Shown: positions 45,888 through 57,092, counted from the stretch's first letter. The stretch is 64,000 nucleotides of DNA from Tigriopus japonicus (GCA_010645155.1 JAAGOF010000069.1:2781-66780); one strand, 5' to 3'. Made by a program: numbers and translations. The notes: generated by a model not told the origin, from the sequence alone.

Positions 45888-46108
45888 CTAATTTCAATTT
45901 TCAGCTCAATCGAATGACAGAGTGAAAAGTTATGCCTTCTCGAACTTATGTTTCTAAGAGAGCGTAGAAAGAATAAGCTCACCCTTTTATGGTAAATCAA
46001 TTGCCAGAAAAGGTCTGGTTCATTCATTCTCGGTAGGATTTGCACTGAACTTTGAGAGAGCATAATTTTGACTCCGACGTTCGGTTGAGCTGAAAATTGA
46101 AATACAAA
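45888..46108. mobile_element. Palindromic MITE, copy B
   Basis: Ends TTTCAATTTTCAGCTCAA and its inverse pair over about 50 bp. It is related to copy A at 43203. Confidence 0.65.
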
Positions 46109-47440
46109 TTGGAGTCAACCAAGACAAGGTCTCCTTTGCAGAAGAACGTGATTGCTTTGTTCCTGTAGGAAATCATGATTCTTTTCGTAAGCCTCCCAGT
46201 CCACTGAAATTCAGTGGATCTTGGTCTAAGTGATTGGGTTCATTATTGTCACTATTCAAACGTCGGAAAACCAAATTCAGTCGACCACCAAGTTTAGATT
46301 AGCACTGAGAGTTGCTTTGAGGTCACAACGTTTTCTAGTTCACAACGTTTTGAAATACACCGTGGAGTTTTACTGAGTATCTCACGTCAAGATGTAGAAC
46401 GAAAGTAAAAGTGCAATTTCCAAAGTTAGTACCTTTTTGCTGCAAAGCTGCAACACTTTACTTAGATTAGTTGCTTCGTTCGACCTTTATACCACAAGGC
46501 CAAACTCTGAAGAACAAATACAATAAAAACCAACACAAAAAGAGAAAAGAATACATTGATGGGCTTTATTTGGCCTCTGATCTCACTATTCCATGCAATG
46601 AGGAAAAAGGGCCTTTTATTTCAGCATTCAATAGTTTTAAATTCTTTATTCTTGAAACAGTAACCTGAATCATTTGTCAGGTTGTCATTTTGACAATTCT
46701 TCGACAAGATTACAAAAAAAATTTGCAACAAATACACAGCACATTTAAAAATGGTCAGAAATGACCTATTCCAGTGTACTATTAGATTGGCAAAAGGATG
46801 AACGAGTTGGAGCAATATTAAAGTGGATACAAAACTAGCAATTGATTCAAAAAATGCGAAAATGATGAATGAAGGCAAACTCCTGGAAGCAATCTAATGA
46901 CACAATATTCTAGGAAAGAGCTGAAGCAAGATCAATGATCTGATTGGTAGAAGCTTAAGTGTCATATAAATCATTGAAACTTTTAAACCTGCATCGAAGA
47001 CTTAAACCTCTACCCAAGGCTTATCATACGAACTTTTGAAGCTGATTGAAATCAGTTCAACATCTTAAGAATGAAATGCTACAAAGACCCAAGAGTCGAA
47101 AAAAAACTTCACCTGGGTCTTGTTTTTTGCTTATGAAGTCAACTAATTTTCCCTAAATTGTGACAAATTCCATTTTCAAAAGTTTAAGTAAACTTAAAGT
47201 ATGTGACTATGGGGTAGGTTAGTTGAACATTGTTGTGGGTTCTTATCTTATCAAGCTAATATTGGCCAGTCCCCTAAAAACTCCAAGGAAGATCTTTTTT
47301 TTCTCGACGCTCATCCATGATTTGATATTATATATGTCTCAACATATTGCCTTGGGGACAATCAATAAACACATGGGCCTCTAGCCATAACCATCACAGT
47401 CTCAATCCATGGACAAGGAACTGTAATTTGTCTTCAGTGT
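46109..47440. other. Intergenic, nothing recognised
   Basis: AT-rich, no supported gene. Confidence 0.4.
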
Positions 47441-47447
47441 CTCTAGG

Positions 47448-49299
47448 CAAGAACCACTGTACTACAGGACGAATTTCAGAGCAGTGTTTATGACGTCATC
47501 AATCCACCTTGCGTTGGATCATCACTGATCCGTCATTAATTCTAGGTTGAGAGAAGTTCACTATTCATTTGCGAGGAAAAGAGAATTCAGTCAGGGACGC
47601 CACTCAAACATGTAATTACAATCTATTCATTTCTTTTCATAAGCAAAGCTCATTACATTGGATTTTGAAAAAAGATTTGAAACTTTGAAGTCATTGAAAA
47701 ATTTACGTGAATCAATAATCTATTATAATATCGTTTCTTTTGCCCATGGCAACCCTGGTTTAGTTTGAGAATTCTCCCTGTGGTGTCAATGTTTGTTCGT
47801 TTGACAGGGTGACCACTTGAACGAGAGGTTCAATGAGAGGGGCAACATTTCTTATCTTCTTTAAAACAGAAATTGTGTTTTTTTGTCTTCTTTTAACTCA
47901 ATATTTTAAGCCAGTTTTTGACAGTGGTCTTTGAACTATTTTTGGAGAGGGTTGTTCAATGTTGGATAAAAGTGGTCAATTTAGGTTATGAACCAACCCT
48001 AATCAATTTGGTCACCTTGAGAAATGTGCGACCATTGTGAATTGAGCTTCAAAGAAGATGCCGCTCAAAAGCTTTGTGGATTTACCTCTCATTCTGGTTA
48101 TCTTGCCATCTCCAAGTGTCATATTCTAGTGTTTTAGTGCACAAAGAAATCCAGTCGTGCTGATTGAGAAAGAAAATTTTTATGGGTCGTGTGTGGCCCT
48201 TCAAAGAAAAAGAGAGCTTGACTTCATCCTTCTTTCTTTCTTCCAATCAAAGAACATCGTATTCTCCATTGATGAGAACTCAAAGTCATTTGCGTCACTT
48301 ATGTGTTTGTTCAGCGTACTTTTGAGCATTTCATCTTTCTCTCAGATCATTCAATGGATAGATAGATGGACAAGAAATGGATCGTAGGATTCAGGGAATA
48401 TTGGTCTTCTCTTGTCACTACTGCAAACTTTGGTGTGGTGATTCAACATGAAAATGAATGGGAAAAAGCAATGGAATCATCACCAGTTAGACCAGGACAA
48501 GCACGTGGAATTGAAGTGGCAACCTTCAGATACAGAGACAGACTACTTTTGGCTGAAGTCCTACAACTTTGAGAAAGATCAATTATGAGAAGACCAGTCG
48601 ACACAAGACATCAATGGTTAACCAACCACAAGAGAGGGCCTTCATGGCTGGATTGGACTACATCTACAAAGATGCTAAAATTTGCGGATGATTTGAAGAT
48701 CATGGGGATTATCTTGCAACCTCAAGACGTGAAATGAGCCCAAAGTGCCTTGAACTCAGCTGAAGAATGGGCCTCGAATAATAGATGACCTTCAATGTGG
48801 ATTAGTGTAAGATGATGAGGTTTGGAAAGAGGCCAAAAACCACTCCCAAGTATATCCTGAAAGGCCAGGAACTTGAGAGTGTAGACATGGAAACAGACCT
48901 TGGTATCATATTCGATGGTAGAATAAAATTCCGTGAACACTATGCTGATACCGTCATGCGGGCGAGGGGAATGATGGGGCTCCTTAGACGTACTTTCACC
49001 ATGAGGGACAAGAAAATTATAAGTGTACGTTAGACTTCTACTGGAGTGTAACATGACTTTTACTCTCCTTGAAATGCTATAAAATACAACCATTCACTTG
49101 AACACGCGTCATTTCTCTGGTTATTTGCCATTGTTAAAATGTTGTTATGTTCCGCCATTCACTAAAAACGAATGTTATTAGCAAAATAATCAAAATTTAT
49201 TGAATCAAAGGCAGTCATCGCATGTCCTAAATTGCCGGTGTCGGCCCTAAGCTGTAGGTCCTTCGACCTTGAAGTGAATCCTTCGTAGAGTCATCCTTG
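47448..49299 (+). mobile_element. 1.85-kb TIR element, copy 2
   Basis: Same structure as 21994-23843, nearly identical along its length, flanked by the perfect 7-bp duplication CTCTAGG (47441-47447, 49300-49306). The captured reverse-transcriptase piece is better preserved here: MLKFADDLKIMG at 48672-48707 and an open 73-codon thumb-like segment at 48812-49033 (KDLGIIFD-like wording, then MMGLLRRTF). A frameshift or stop separates the two. Confidence 0.87.
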
Positions 49300-49306
49300 C
49301 TCTAGG

Positions 49307-50021
49307 CAATGACAGAATCCTCAATAAGGAGAGAAGAATCCACGACGGTTTGTTACGGAGCAACTCATCGCCAGTCTTCAATGATCCTTTTGAGTGACCA
49401 TTCTAAATTGCGTCATCAACGTACTTAAGAGCTGAAATTCCGAGGAATATCAAAATGCGTATCCACTTGCTGCAGTCAAACTCAACCCTGAAATGGGCGT
49501 TTGATGGGAAAATAAGTTTCCAAAGAGCAAACATTTCACAAGAGTTGAGTCAAATTGAAGTTGCTCCTCCCTCAATAACTGTTTTGGTTGGTTAGGCAAG
49601 ACCTAAAAGGTTTCCTTTCTTGCAAGAAATTCTCAGTAGCACTCAAAACTTTGTGGTCAGTTGAGATAAGTAAGCAGAAGAGAGAGAGACAGATAGAGAG
49701 AAAGAAAGAAGGAGGCTCGTCTTGATTTTAGGAGTTTTTCAATTCACTAGCTTCATCATATCTAGTACAGTAGTAGGTTCCAGACCTTGAGACTGGCTGG
49801 ATAACAAATCCTCTGTAATAGTAACGTCAAGAAGAAAAAAGTCAGTTATTGATTTTTGAAGCTTTTCATTTTGTCAGAATGAACCCACTTTCTGTTCCTT
49901 TAATTGACTTAACACGTGACCTTAATGCGAGTACATGATTTGGTTACCTAACATTTAATGATATTTAAAACAGGCTTGCCAAGCTCAAATTCACGTGGAT
50001 CTAATCTCGCTTTTGACGTGG
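49307..50021. other. Intergenic, downstream of NOC4
   Basis: No gene. A purine-rich GA stretch lies at 49675-49715. ATTAAA on the minus strand at 49954-49959 is a candidate poly(A) signal for NOC4. Confidence 0.5.
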
Positions 50022-51680
50022 CTACAACGTAAAGATCTGGGCGGTGAGGTCATTTTTTGGAAATTTCAATCCCTTGGGTCGTTCAAAGTTCAGAGGTACG
50101 TTCACGAAGATGGTCTTCTTGATCTCCACTGCCATCATGTCATCCATCGTAATCTCCATGTATTGTGATAGATCCCATTCCATATCGGGCAGCTTCTTGC
50201 ACATACTTTTGGCCACTTGCGAGACTTGCGGTAATGCGTGATGTTGCAATGTGTGAATCTCCCAGAGGTAACTCTCCAAGGCTTGACACTTGGCCGGATC
50301 CGGCTCATCCGATCGATAGGGATCCGATTCCAACTCTCGAGCGGGATCATCGGATTCGGGGGCTTGGCCATGAAGCAACTTGACAAGGCTCTTGTGTCGG
50401 AGTAGGAGGTTGCCGATGAACGGAAGGATCATAAGTAAAGCCGGTGCCGGCGCGGTGAGTGTGAGACGGGCAAGGCGTTTGACGAAGGCGGCCACCAAGT
50501 ACTCGGGTAAATGCGTCGAGGTCAAGAAAATATCGGCCATATGGAAGAAGCGGGCGCGATACTTGGCGTGCAGGATTTCGGGCTGAAGTAAAGCGTAGAG
50601 CTTCTGATAGAAATCCGGATACTCGAGATTATATTTGTGAATAAGCGTGAAAACCCCGTTGAGCGCCAAGATGCTTATAGCACCTCCCACGTGATACGAG
50701 TTGATGAGGAAGTCCGTGAGCAGCAAAGGACGGCTCAAATGAGCCATGATCTTCGCATCCAGGATAATCAGCACGCGTTTATAGATGTCTAAATCGAAAT
50801 TCAACTTGACGAATCGCTCCCAGATCTCGCTGAAAGTTTGACGGACTTTTGGGTAATTGTAAGGGAACTGATTTCGATCGTTGGCGTCTTGGCACAACAA
50901 ACTGCGAGGCCGGTCTTTTTCGTTGAGTTGGCGAAAGTTCAAGATCTCGAGGAAGCTCATGACATTGGCTTGACCCGTAGAAAGTAACGGCGTGCCCGTG
51001 TCCTTCAGCGCACCCTTGAGCAACACGGCTAAAGTGTGGAGAGCGTGCTGTTGCACGTCCACGTATTCCAAGAACTCTTGGCAACGCTGAATTTGGCGGT
51101 GGGTGGAGCGCGGGGCCTGACACAAGGCCACGATCAAGGACTTGAATCGACTGGCCTGTTCCGCAGTCCAATGCCGAGGACCGTTGGGTTGGGTGGACTC
51201 CGCGCCCACCGGATCTAATCGCAACAAGCGCATCAAGGCCATCAGGGCGAATTCGCGGGCCGCTTCCAAAGGATGATCGCCCGTGACAATCGTCAAGAGC
51301 GCTGACCACACCTCCCGGATACGTTGACGCCACCAGGCCACCAAGGTGGTCCCTGTCGTCGCGGGCGACTCGGGCGGCGCACTCGATGCGGAGGGCGTGT
51401 CCGGCGACATGTCACCGCGATCGTGATAATGCAACAGAACATCGGCGCAAGCTTTAATGGCGGCAATCAGACGGGTGCGGTCTCCGGCGTTGGGACTGAC
51501 GTCCGCCTCTTTCCACCGAGTCAGGTCCAACTCGGCGATCAAATCCAGCAACTGATTGAGTTGTCGCGGATCTTGGCGAATCCGTTGGCTGCGTTGGCGA
51601 ATCGAGTCGGCGCTCACGCGTCCACTCAAGTTCGTTGCCCGTTTTGAGGCACCGCCCAAAGCGGATTTGGACGGAGCCAT
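50022..51680 (-). CDS. NOC4L: Nucleolar complex protein 4 (NOC4L), single exon
   Basis: 552 aa without introns. The N-terminal half is Arg/Leu-rich helical-repeat sequence. The C-terminal half carries the CBF/Mak21 domain, visible as YPDFYQKLYALLQPEILHAK and MADIFLTSTHLPEYLVAAFV-type sequence at about residues 350-400, continuing through the LLMILPFIGNLLLRH region. NOC4 works with NOP14 in the nucleolus during maturation and export of the small ribosomal subunit. The C-terminus (PLNFERPKGLKFPKNDL) resembles other NOC4L proteins, and length is close to the usual 510-550. The ATG at 51680 starts MAPSKSALGG. It is divergent from the Rpt5 gene, with 870 bp between start codons. Codon use is visibly GC-rich compared with the flanks. 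Confidence 0.92.
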   Translation of the reverse strand: MAPSKSALGGASKRATNLSGRVSADSIRQRSQRIRQDPRQLNQLLDLIAELDLTRWKEADVSPNAGDRTRLIAAIKACADVLLHYHDRGDMSPDTPSASSAPPESPATTGTTLVAWWRQRIREVWSALLTIVTGDHPLEAAREFALMALMRLLRLDPVGAESTQPNGPRHWTAEQASRFKSLIVALCQAPRSTHRQIQRCQEFLEYVDVQQHALHTLAVLLKGALKDTGTPLLSTGQANVMSFLEILNFRQLNEKDRPRSLLCQDANDRNQFPYNYPKVRQTFSEIWERFVKLNFDLDIYKRVLIILDAKIMAHLSRPLLLTDFLINSYHVGGAISILALNGVFTLIHKYNLEYPDFYQKLYALLQPEILHAKYRARFFHMADIFLTSTHLPEYLVAAFVKRLARLTLTAPAPALLMILPFIGNLLLRHKSLVKLLHGQAPESDDPARELESDPYRSDEPDPAKCQALESYLWEIHTLQHHALPQVSQVAKSMCKKLPDMEWDLSQYMEITMDDMMAVEIKKTIFVNVPLNFERPKGLKFPKNDLTAQIFTL

Positions 51681-52550
51681 GACGTTTGATGATGCGCGAC
51701 AACCGACAAATGGACGGGAAATTATCGAGCTCTCAATACTTTCTCACTCTTGCCAGCTCGATGAAAAGTAAGCACATGGCCGAGAATGGAGATGTAAACA
51801 TGACGTTCATCAGGGTGACGGTTAAGGCCCCCTAAAATTAGGCCAATTGGTAACCTTTTAGAGCTAAAGTTGAAGAAAGGGCCCAAAGATTTGGAGAATT
51901 TGGATTTGGAGCCTTTTTTTGAAGATTCGACGTCATTTCGATAATTCATATTCAATTTTGTACCGGTATGTTGACGTTGATCCCTACATTCATTAAGGAT
52001 TTTGCTCATTGTGTTCGCCAGATTTGAGGCATTTTGACACGATTGACTCCCCGTAAATCAACATTCAAAGGTTGCGTGATTAAGCTCATATTGTCAGTGT
52101 GATCGGTAAAGGGTCAAATCGCATATTTTCCACGGTCATTTCTCCATCAAAATGGACGCAATACTTCCGTGAATCGAGAAATGGCAGTCCCTTTATTTCC
52201 ATATCAATCTCAAATTTTACAATTTTCCCTGAGATTCATGACAGTTTTAGAAACAGGCCTTATTCTAGCTCGATCATCCAGCCGATCGAGTCAAAACGCG
52301 TCACCTCCGAAGCTAGAAATTTTCGCCGATTCACGTTGTCAACTTACTCTTCGGTTCGTTCATATTTTAGCTGCGTCAATTGATCGAGTGAGCGAGTCCA
52401 GCCAGACTCTGGATCGAAGATCGCCTCTGCCATTCATCCATTCATCGACCGATTTGCCAGCCAATCCATCAACCGAGGACTCCATCTCGAGAGACCATTT
52501 GCACCTCTTTCATCCAGGAGTCGATCGATCCCCAATTCGTCGTCATCGTC
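51681..52550. promoter_or_regulatory. Shared divergent promoter region, NOC4 and Rpt5
   Basis: The 870 bp between two outward-facing start codons must hold both 5' leaders and promoters. I see no unambiguous TATA box. Near Rpt5 the sequence becomes rich in TCGATC/GATCGA wording (52265-52530). Confidence 0.5.
52099..52550 (+). other. 5' leader of Rpt5, no coding call
   Basis: Open frames here overlap the Rpt5 leader and start but have no domain; treated as non-coding upstream sequence. Confidence 0.5.
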
Positions 52551-53870
52551 ATGTCGTTGGAATCGGCCATGGAGACGGACAGCCAGGGGGGCGTGGGCGT
52601 GGGCGGTGGGTCCGAGGGGGCCAACGAGCTCTCGGAAGAGGTGTTGCGCATGAGCACGGACGAGATCGTGTCGCGGGCGCGCCTCCTGGACAACGAGATC
52701 AAGATCATGCGCAGCGAGTACCTCCGCATCAGCAACGAGTTGGCCGCCCAAAAGGACAAGATTAAGGAGAACACGGAAAAGATCAAGGTCAACAAGACGC
52801 TGCCTTATCTGGTGTCCAACGTGGTCGAACTCCTGGATATGGATCCCGAGGAATCCGGCGTGGAAGAGGACGGCGGGCACATTGATTTGGACGCCCAACG
52901 CAAAGGCAAATGCGCCGTCATCAAGACCTCCACCCGACAAACCTACTTCCTGCCCGTGATCGGACTGGTCGAGCCCGAGAAGCTCAAGCCCGGCGACCTG
53001 GTGGGGGTCAACAAGGACTCGTATCTCATCCTGGAGGAGTTGCCCGCCGAGTACGACTCGCGCGTCAAGGCCATGGAGGTCGACGCCCGACCCACCGAGC
53101 GATATTCCGATATCGGTGGCCTCGACAAGCAGATTCAGGAGCTCATCGAAGCCGTGGTGCTGCCCATGACCCACAAGGAAAAGTTCGTCAACATCGGCAT
53201 CAAACCGCCCAAGGGCGTGTTGCTCTATGGTCCGCCCGGCACCGGCAAGACCCTCATGGCTCGGGCTTGCGCCGCCCAGACCAAAAGCACCTTCCTTAAG
53301 TTGGCCGGACCGCAATTGGTCCAAATGTTCATCGGTGACGGCGCCAAATTGGTGCGCGATGCCTTCGCCCTGGCCAAAGAAAAGGCCCCGGCCATCATTT
53401 TCATCGACGAGCTGGACGCCATTGGCACCAAACGGTTCGATTCCGAGAAAGCCGGTGATCGAGAAGTGCAACGGACCATGTTGGAGTTGCTCAACCAGCT
53501 GGACGGGTTCAGTTCCACCACCGACATCAAGGTGATCGCCGCCACCAATCGGGTCGACATCCTCGATCCGGCTTTGCTCCGATCGGGTCGTCTGGACCGA
53601 AAGATCGAATTCCCGGCACCCACGGAGGAGGCTCGAGCCCGAATTATGCAAATCCACTCGCGAAAGATGAACATTAGTCCCGATGTCAACTTTGATGAGT
53701 TGGCTCGCTCCACGGACGATTTCAACGGCGCCCAATGTAAAGCCGTGTGCGTGGAGGCGGGCATGATTGCGTTGCGTCGTGAAGCCACCACCGTCACCCA
53801 CGAAGATTTTATGGATGCTATCATGGAGGTGCAAGCCAAGAAGAAGCAGAACCTGAACTACTACGCCTAA
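52551..53870 (+). CDS. PSMC3: 26S proteasome regulatory ATPase Rpt5 (PSMC3), single exon
   Basis: 439 aa, the normal length. Rpt5 is one of six AAA ATPases in the base ring of the 19S particle that unfolds ubiquitinated proteins and opens the 20S gate. N-terminal coiled coil about residues 30-80; OB fold about 90-170 ([24 protein letters not shown]). AAA domain: Walker A GPPGTGKT near residue 226, Walker [12 protein letters not shown] near 282, sensor/arginine-finger region [20 protein letters not shown], and the C-terminal helical lid. The protein ends YYA, the HbYX-type tail that inserts into the 20S alpha ring and is typical of Rpt5. It is intronless; the first ATG ([10 protein letters not shown]) is used, with a second at residue 7. 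Confidence 0.97.
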   Translation: MSLESAMETDSQGGVGVGGGSEGANELSEEVLRMSTDEIVSRARLLDNEIKIMRSEYLRISNELAAQKDKIKENTEKIKVNKTLPYLVSNVVELLDMDPEESGVEEDGGHIDLDAQRKGKCAVIKTSTRQTYFLPVIGLVEPEKLKPGDLVGVNKDSYLILEELPAEYDSRVKAMEVDARPTERYSDIGGLDKQIQELIEAVVLPMTHKEKFVNIGIKPPKGVLLYGPPGTGKTLMARACAAQTKSTFLKLAGPQLVQMFIGDGAKLVRDAFALAKEKAPAIIFIDELDAIGTKRFDSEKAGDREVQRTMLELLNQLDGFSSTTDIKVIAATNRVDILDPALLRSGRLDRKIEFPAPTEEARARIMQIHSRKMNISPDVNFDELARSTDDFNGAQCKAVCVEAGMIALRREATTVTHEDFMDAIMEVQAKKKQNLNYYA

Positions 53871-53937
53871 ACCCCGGCTGACAAACGACATCTCTATTCT
53901 CTTGCTTATCATCAGATTTCACTTTATGGTAGTGTAA

Positions 53938-53943
53938 ATAAAT
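53938..53943 (+). terminator. Poly(A) signal of Rpt5
   Basis: AATAAA, 67 nt after the stop codon, followed by a T-rich stretch. Confidence 0.75.
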
Positions 53944-54361
53944 TGTTTTTTTTCCCCGGATGGATTTCTGACCAAATTTCATGTTCGAAATTTCTGGGGT
54001 AATTTTCGAGACGAAAATTGAATGCAGAAGGAGAAAGTTGAAACGAGATGGAATGTTTTTTTACATTAGTTTTAACGAACTCCATCATCCCTAGATAGGG
54101 TCCAATGTCAATTTGGGTTCTTCTTCCCAGCCCCCATCAATGTATGAACATTGAAAACCAAGCATGACAAATGGTGAGGGAAAGGGACTCCATTACGACG
54201 TGAGCTCCAAAGGCTCGAAAGAAGTACAAAAAACGGATGGACATCGAAATTTGAATCTCAGACAATTTTTTTTCTGAGTGATACCGCCGGAGGATCAAGG
54301 CTTTTTTACTATTTTTGTCAACTAGCTTGGTTGAGCGTTGACATGCCAAAAAAGAAATAAT

Positions 54362-55397
54362 GGGCGGTCGATTTGAACTTAAATTTTTTTGGCCAAAATA
54401 TTGATCAAAATCGGAAAATAATTTATTAAAATCATTCAATTTAGTTTGGAAAAAAGTAGGAAAAATCTGAAAATTTTGACGTTAAAACATCAGTAAGAAG
54501 TTTAAAAATACGTGCTTCAAGTAAAAATGGAGCCTTACTATCCAAATTTTAGAGAATAAATTGAGCTTAACTGAAGGTTAGCTATCCGTTTTCTTGATAA
54601 TAAATGGAAAATATAAAAAATGGAAAAGAGTCGTAGACTCACAATGCAAGGAATCCTCTGGCCAGCAAAGAAAACTTCATTATTGATTTTTTTGGTAAAG
54701 CAATTACTTTTTCAAAAGAGGCATGGGCAGAGAATGAGTTAGAAGATTAACTTTTTAAAATGCTGACAAAAACAGGTAACACTTGTTCTTTAAAGTGTTT
54801 GGAAAACACTTCTTTGTGCAATTGTTTTAGGAGCCTGATTTGTTGGGAAAAAATTGATATTCCTCTTACCAATTTGACTAGTTTTATTAGGGATGGTAAA
54901 AATGCTTAAAAAATCCTTAGAGTTGCCAAAAAGGGTTGTTTGTGACTTTGGGAGTGGTTTATGACATGAAAATGTTATCAAGAGGTTAACTTTTTTCTTT
55001 ACTAGTTTGTTTTTTTAGTAAAAAGTACTTCTGGAAAAGCATATATTTGCGTTACAACCACCAAGTTGTTGTATTTGATCCTAGATTGTGATGTTGCAGA
55101 GCATGTGACATACCACTTTTTAACAGAAATTTAGCAAATCCTTATCAAAAAAAAATCCTTTCATCGCATGGAAATAAAATTTCAAGTCAATGCGTAAAAC
55201 TGTCGAAAGAGGCGATTTCTTCATTTGGTGAAGAAATTTAAAAAATCCAGAAACACCCAAAATATTTTAGTCTTGCCAAATTTTGACCCAAAAATTGAGT
55301 AAAAGTCTTTTTTCAATGAAAATGTCAAAAAACCTTGAATTTTGCCAAGAAATAAAACATCAATTGATCAATTTTTCAAGTTCAAATCCGGGCCCTA
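54362..55397. mobile_element. GGATTTGAAC-family MITE, long copy
   Basis: The left side has TCGATTTGAACTTAAATTTTTTTGG-like wording (from about 54368). The right side ends CAAATCCGGGCCCTA at 55397. It is related to 4358-4875 and 33470-35062. The left boundary and target duplication are unclear. Non-coding. Confidence 0.55.
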
Positions 55398-55475
55398 GTG
55401 ATGACAAGATTGCACATTTCAGGAAAATGCATTTTATTCCACTTTTTTCGATATTTGAATTATTTTGATTGATAT

Positions 55476-55501
55476 NNNNNNNNNNNNNNNNNNNNNNNNN
55501 N
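55476..55501. other. Assembly gap (26 N)
   Basis: Run of N; true length unknown. Retroelement sequence begins immediately on its right side. Confidence 1.
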
Positions 55502-55629
55502 GACCTTTGCAAACCCCTTACCAGGGCCCATACAAAGTCCTTTGCCGGGGCAGCAAAACTTTTCAGCTCGATTACGGCGGAAGGCCGGAAGTGGTGTCGG
55601 TAGCGAGCCATGTTCAACTGATTGAATAA
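55502..55629 (+). pseudogene. C-terminal end of Gypsy-type integrase, truncated by gap
   Basis: The frame reads PLPGPYKVLCRGSKTFQLDY, then GGRPEVVSVASHVQLIE-stop. This is the small C-terminal barrel of Ty3/Gypsy polyproteins (GPYKVL..G.K.F.LD.GGR...VS.....). The rest would lie to the left and is cut off at the gap. An LTR may follow but was not defined. Confidence 0.75.
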
Positions 55630-56088
55630 ACACAGTTCTGTTCTGACTTTACTTCCGAGCACATCCACTTCAAATATTTCATTTGTGCCATGATAATGAT
55701 ATACAATGACAAAACAAGAAACAATAACATAATACATGCATGCAGTCTTTAAAATAGTAATTCAAAAAAGTTTCGGGGATTACAAGTGCTTTTTAGAGTT
55801 CATATCAACAGCCCTTAATTTCACACAACCACTCAATAAGAATCACAAATCATCTTAAGAGCTCTTGAACAAGATGGAAAAGGGCTGTGTAGTAAATTGA
55901 AGGGCAGTGTCCACAAAGACATAACTTGTATCAATACAAAACCACACCAAGGAATGGCTTTTTCTCTTGATTATGCACACGAACTTCTTGAAAATCGTCT
56001 ATTATTTGATAGAGGCCCGGTACTCCATGTCTCAGAGGCCAATTGATGACCAAGCAAACCAGAATTAATGGCTGTTCATGGGTGCCTA
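55630..56088. other. Intergenic, possible retroelement flank
   Basis: No gene recognised; it may include non-coding sequence of the Gypsy element. Confidence 0.35.
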
Positions 56089-56090
56089 TA

Positions 56091-57090
56091 CAGGGTATGT
56101 CAGGTAAATCTGGACGACATTTTGAAGGCTATAGCTCCTAAACGTGTCAAGGAATCGTCATCAATTTCTCAGAGGGTGTTGACTAGACTAATACACAAAT
56201 TTTTTTAATTAATATGTCCTCCGCTAACATCAATTGTTCTCTCGATACCGCTCCTGAATGTCTTGACAGCCACTGCGACCTCTGCGCGGTTGAGGTCCAG
56301 AAGTGGGGCACAGCCTCAAGCAGCTAGGACTGAACAGACTTGACCTTTTGGGACGTGGTGAAGAATGTGGTGGTGCCGTGGATGACTAGGGTGACAAGGG
56401 GCAGATCATTCACGTTCCTAAAAGACCCTGCCCCTGCCCACTAGGCCAAATCTGTTCAGTCCTGTCTGCTTGAGGTTGTGCCCCACTTTTGGTCTCCCCA
56501 GATGTAGCCCTCCAACAGACCGGACATGAACCCATGTGACTTCTACCTTTGGGGAGGATCGAGGAGGAAGCCTGTGCAACAAATCACAACAACCTGGAGT
56601 CCCTGAAGAGGTCCATCAAGGTCACCATGGCCAACCTCAACCGCGCGGAGGTCGCAGTGGCTGTCAAGACATTCAGGAGCCGTATCGAGAGAATGATTGA
56701 TTCTAGCGGAGGACATTTTTTTATTGTGGGTGCTAGGGTCGGAGGTTTGAGCCTCGCCCGGCCAGCAAAGCCAGCCATCACATCTTCCAAATCATTTCCG
56801 ATAGGCAATCTCGGGTCCGATATCAGATTGGTTCTCCGTCTGTGGGTGTGGATTAGCGTCTAAAAGTTTCCCTGAGAAAGGTCGGGGAGGAGAATCGAAC
56901 CTGGGACCTCTCTCACTACAGGAAACTGCGCTAACCACGACACCACGTCTCCTCCCTGGTCTTTTCACATTAAATGAAAAAATTGTGTATTAGTCTAGTC
57001 TGCACCCCCTGAGAAATCAGTGACGATTCCTTGACACACTTAGGAGCTATAGCCTTCAAAATGTTGTCCAGATTTACCTGACATACCCTG
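56091..57090. mobile_element. Fold-back mariner element with nested SINE
   Basis: Exactly 1000 bp between TA dinucleotides. Ends CAGGGTATGTCAGGTAAATC are inverted and pair for more than 110 bp. Both arms are the 3' part of the same transposase gene pointing outwards. The right arm (plus, 56448 on) encodes AKSVQ...VPHFW, then MNPCDFYLWGRIEEEACATN and FRSRIERMIDSSGGHF. The left arm (minus, 56341 to 56200) encodes KSVQS...EAVPHFW joined to the final LNRAEVAVAVKTFRS-like part with an internal deletion. A SINE is inserted at 56717-56955. Confidence 0.85.
56717..56955 (-). mobile_element. tRNA-derived SINE nested in mariner
   Basis: The T-run at the left and tRNA-like head at the right (complement of GGAGACGTGGTGTCGTGG) show reverse orientation. 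A- and B-box regions are intact. It interrupts the end of the mariner right arm. Confidence 0.85.
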
Positions 57091-57092
57091 TA

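Noticed and set aside
52434..53912. 492-codon minus-strand frame opposite Rpt5
   Set aside because: Shadow frame caused by GC-rich codon use of Rpt5; the plus-strand protein is unmistakable.
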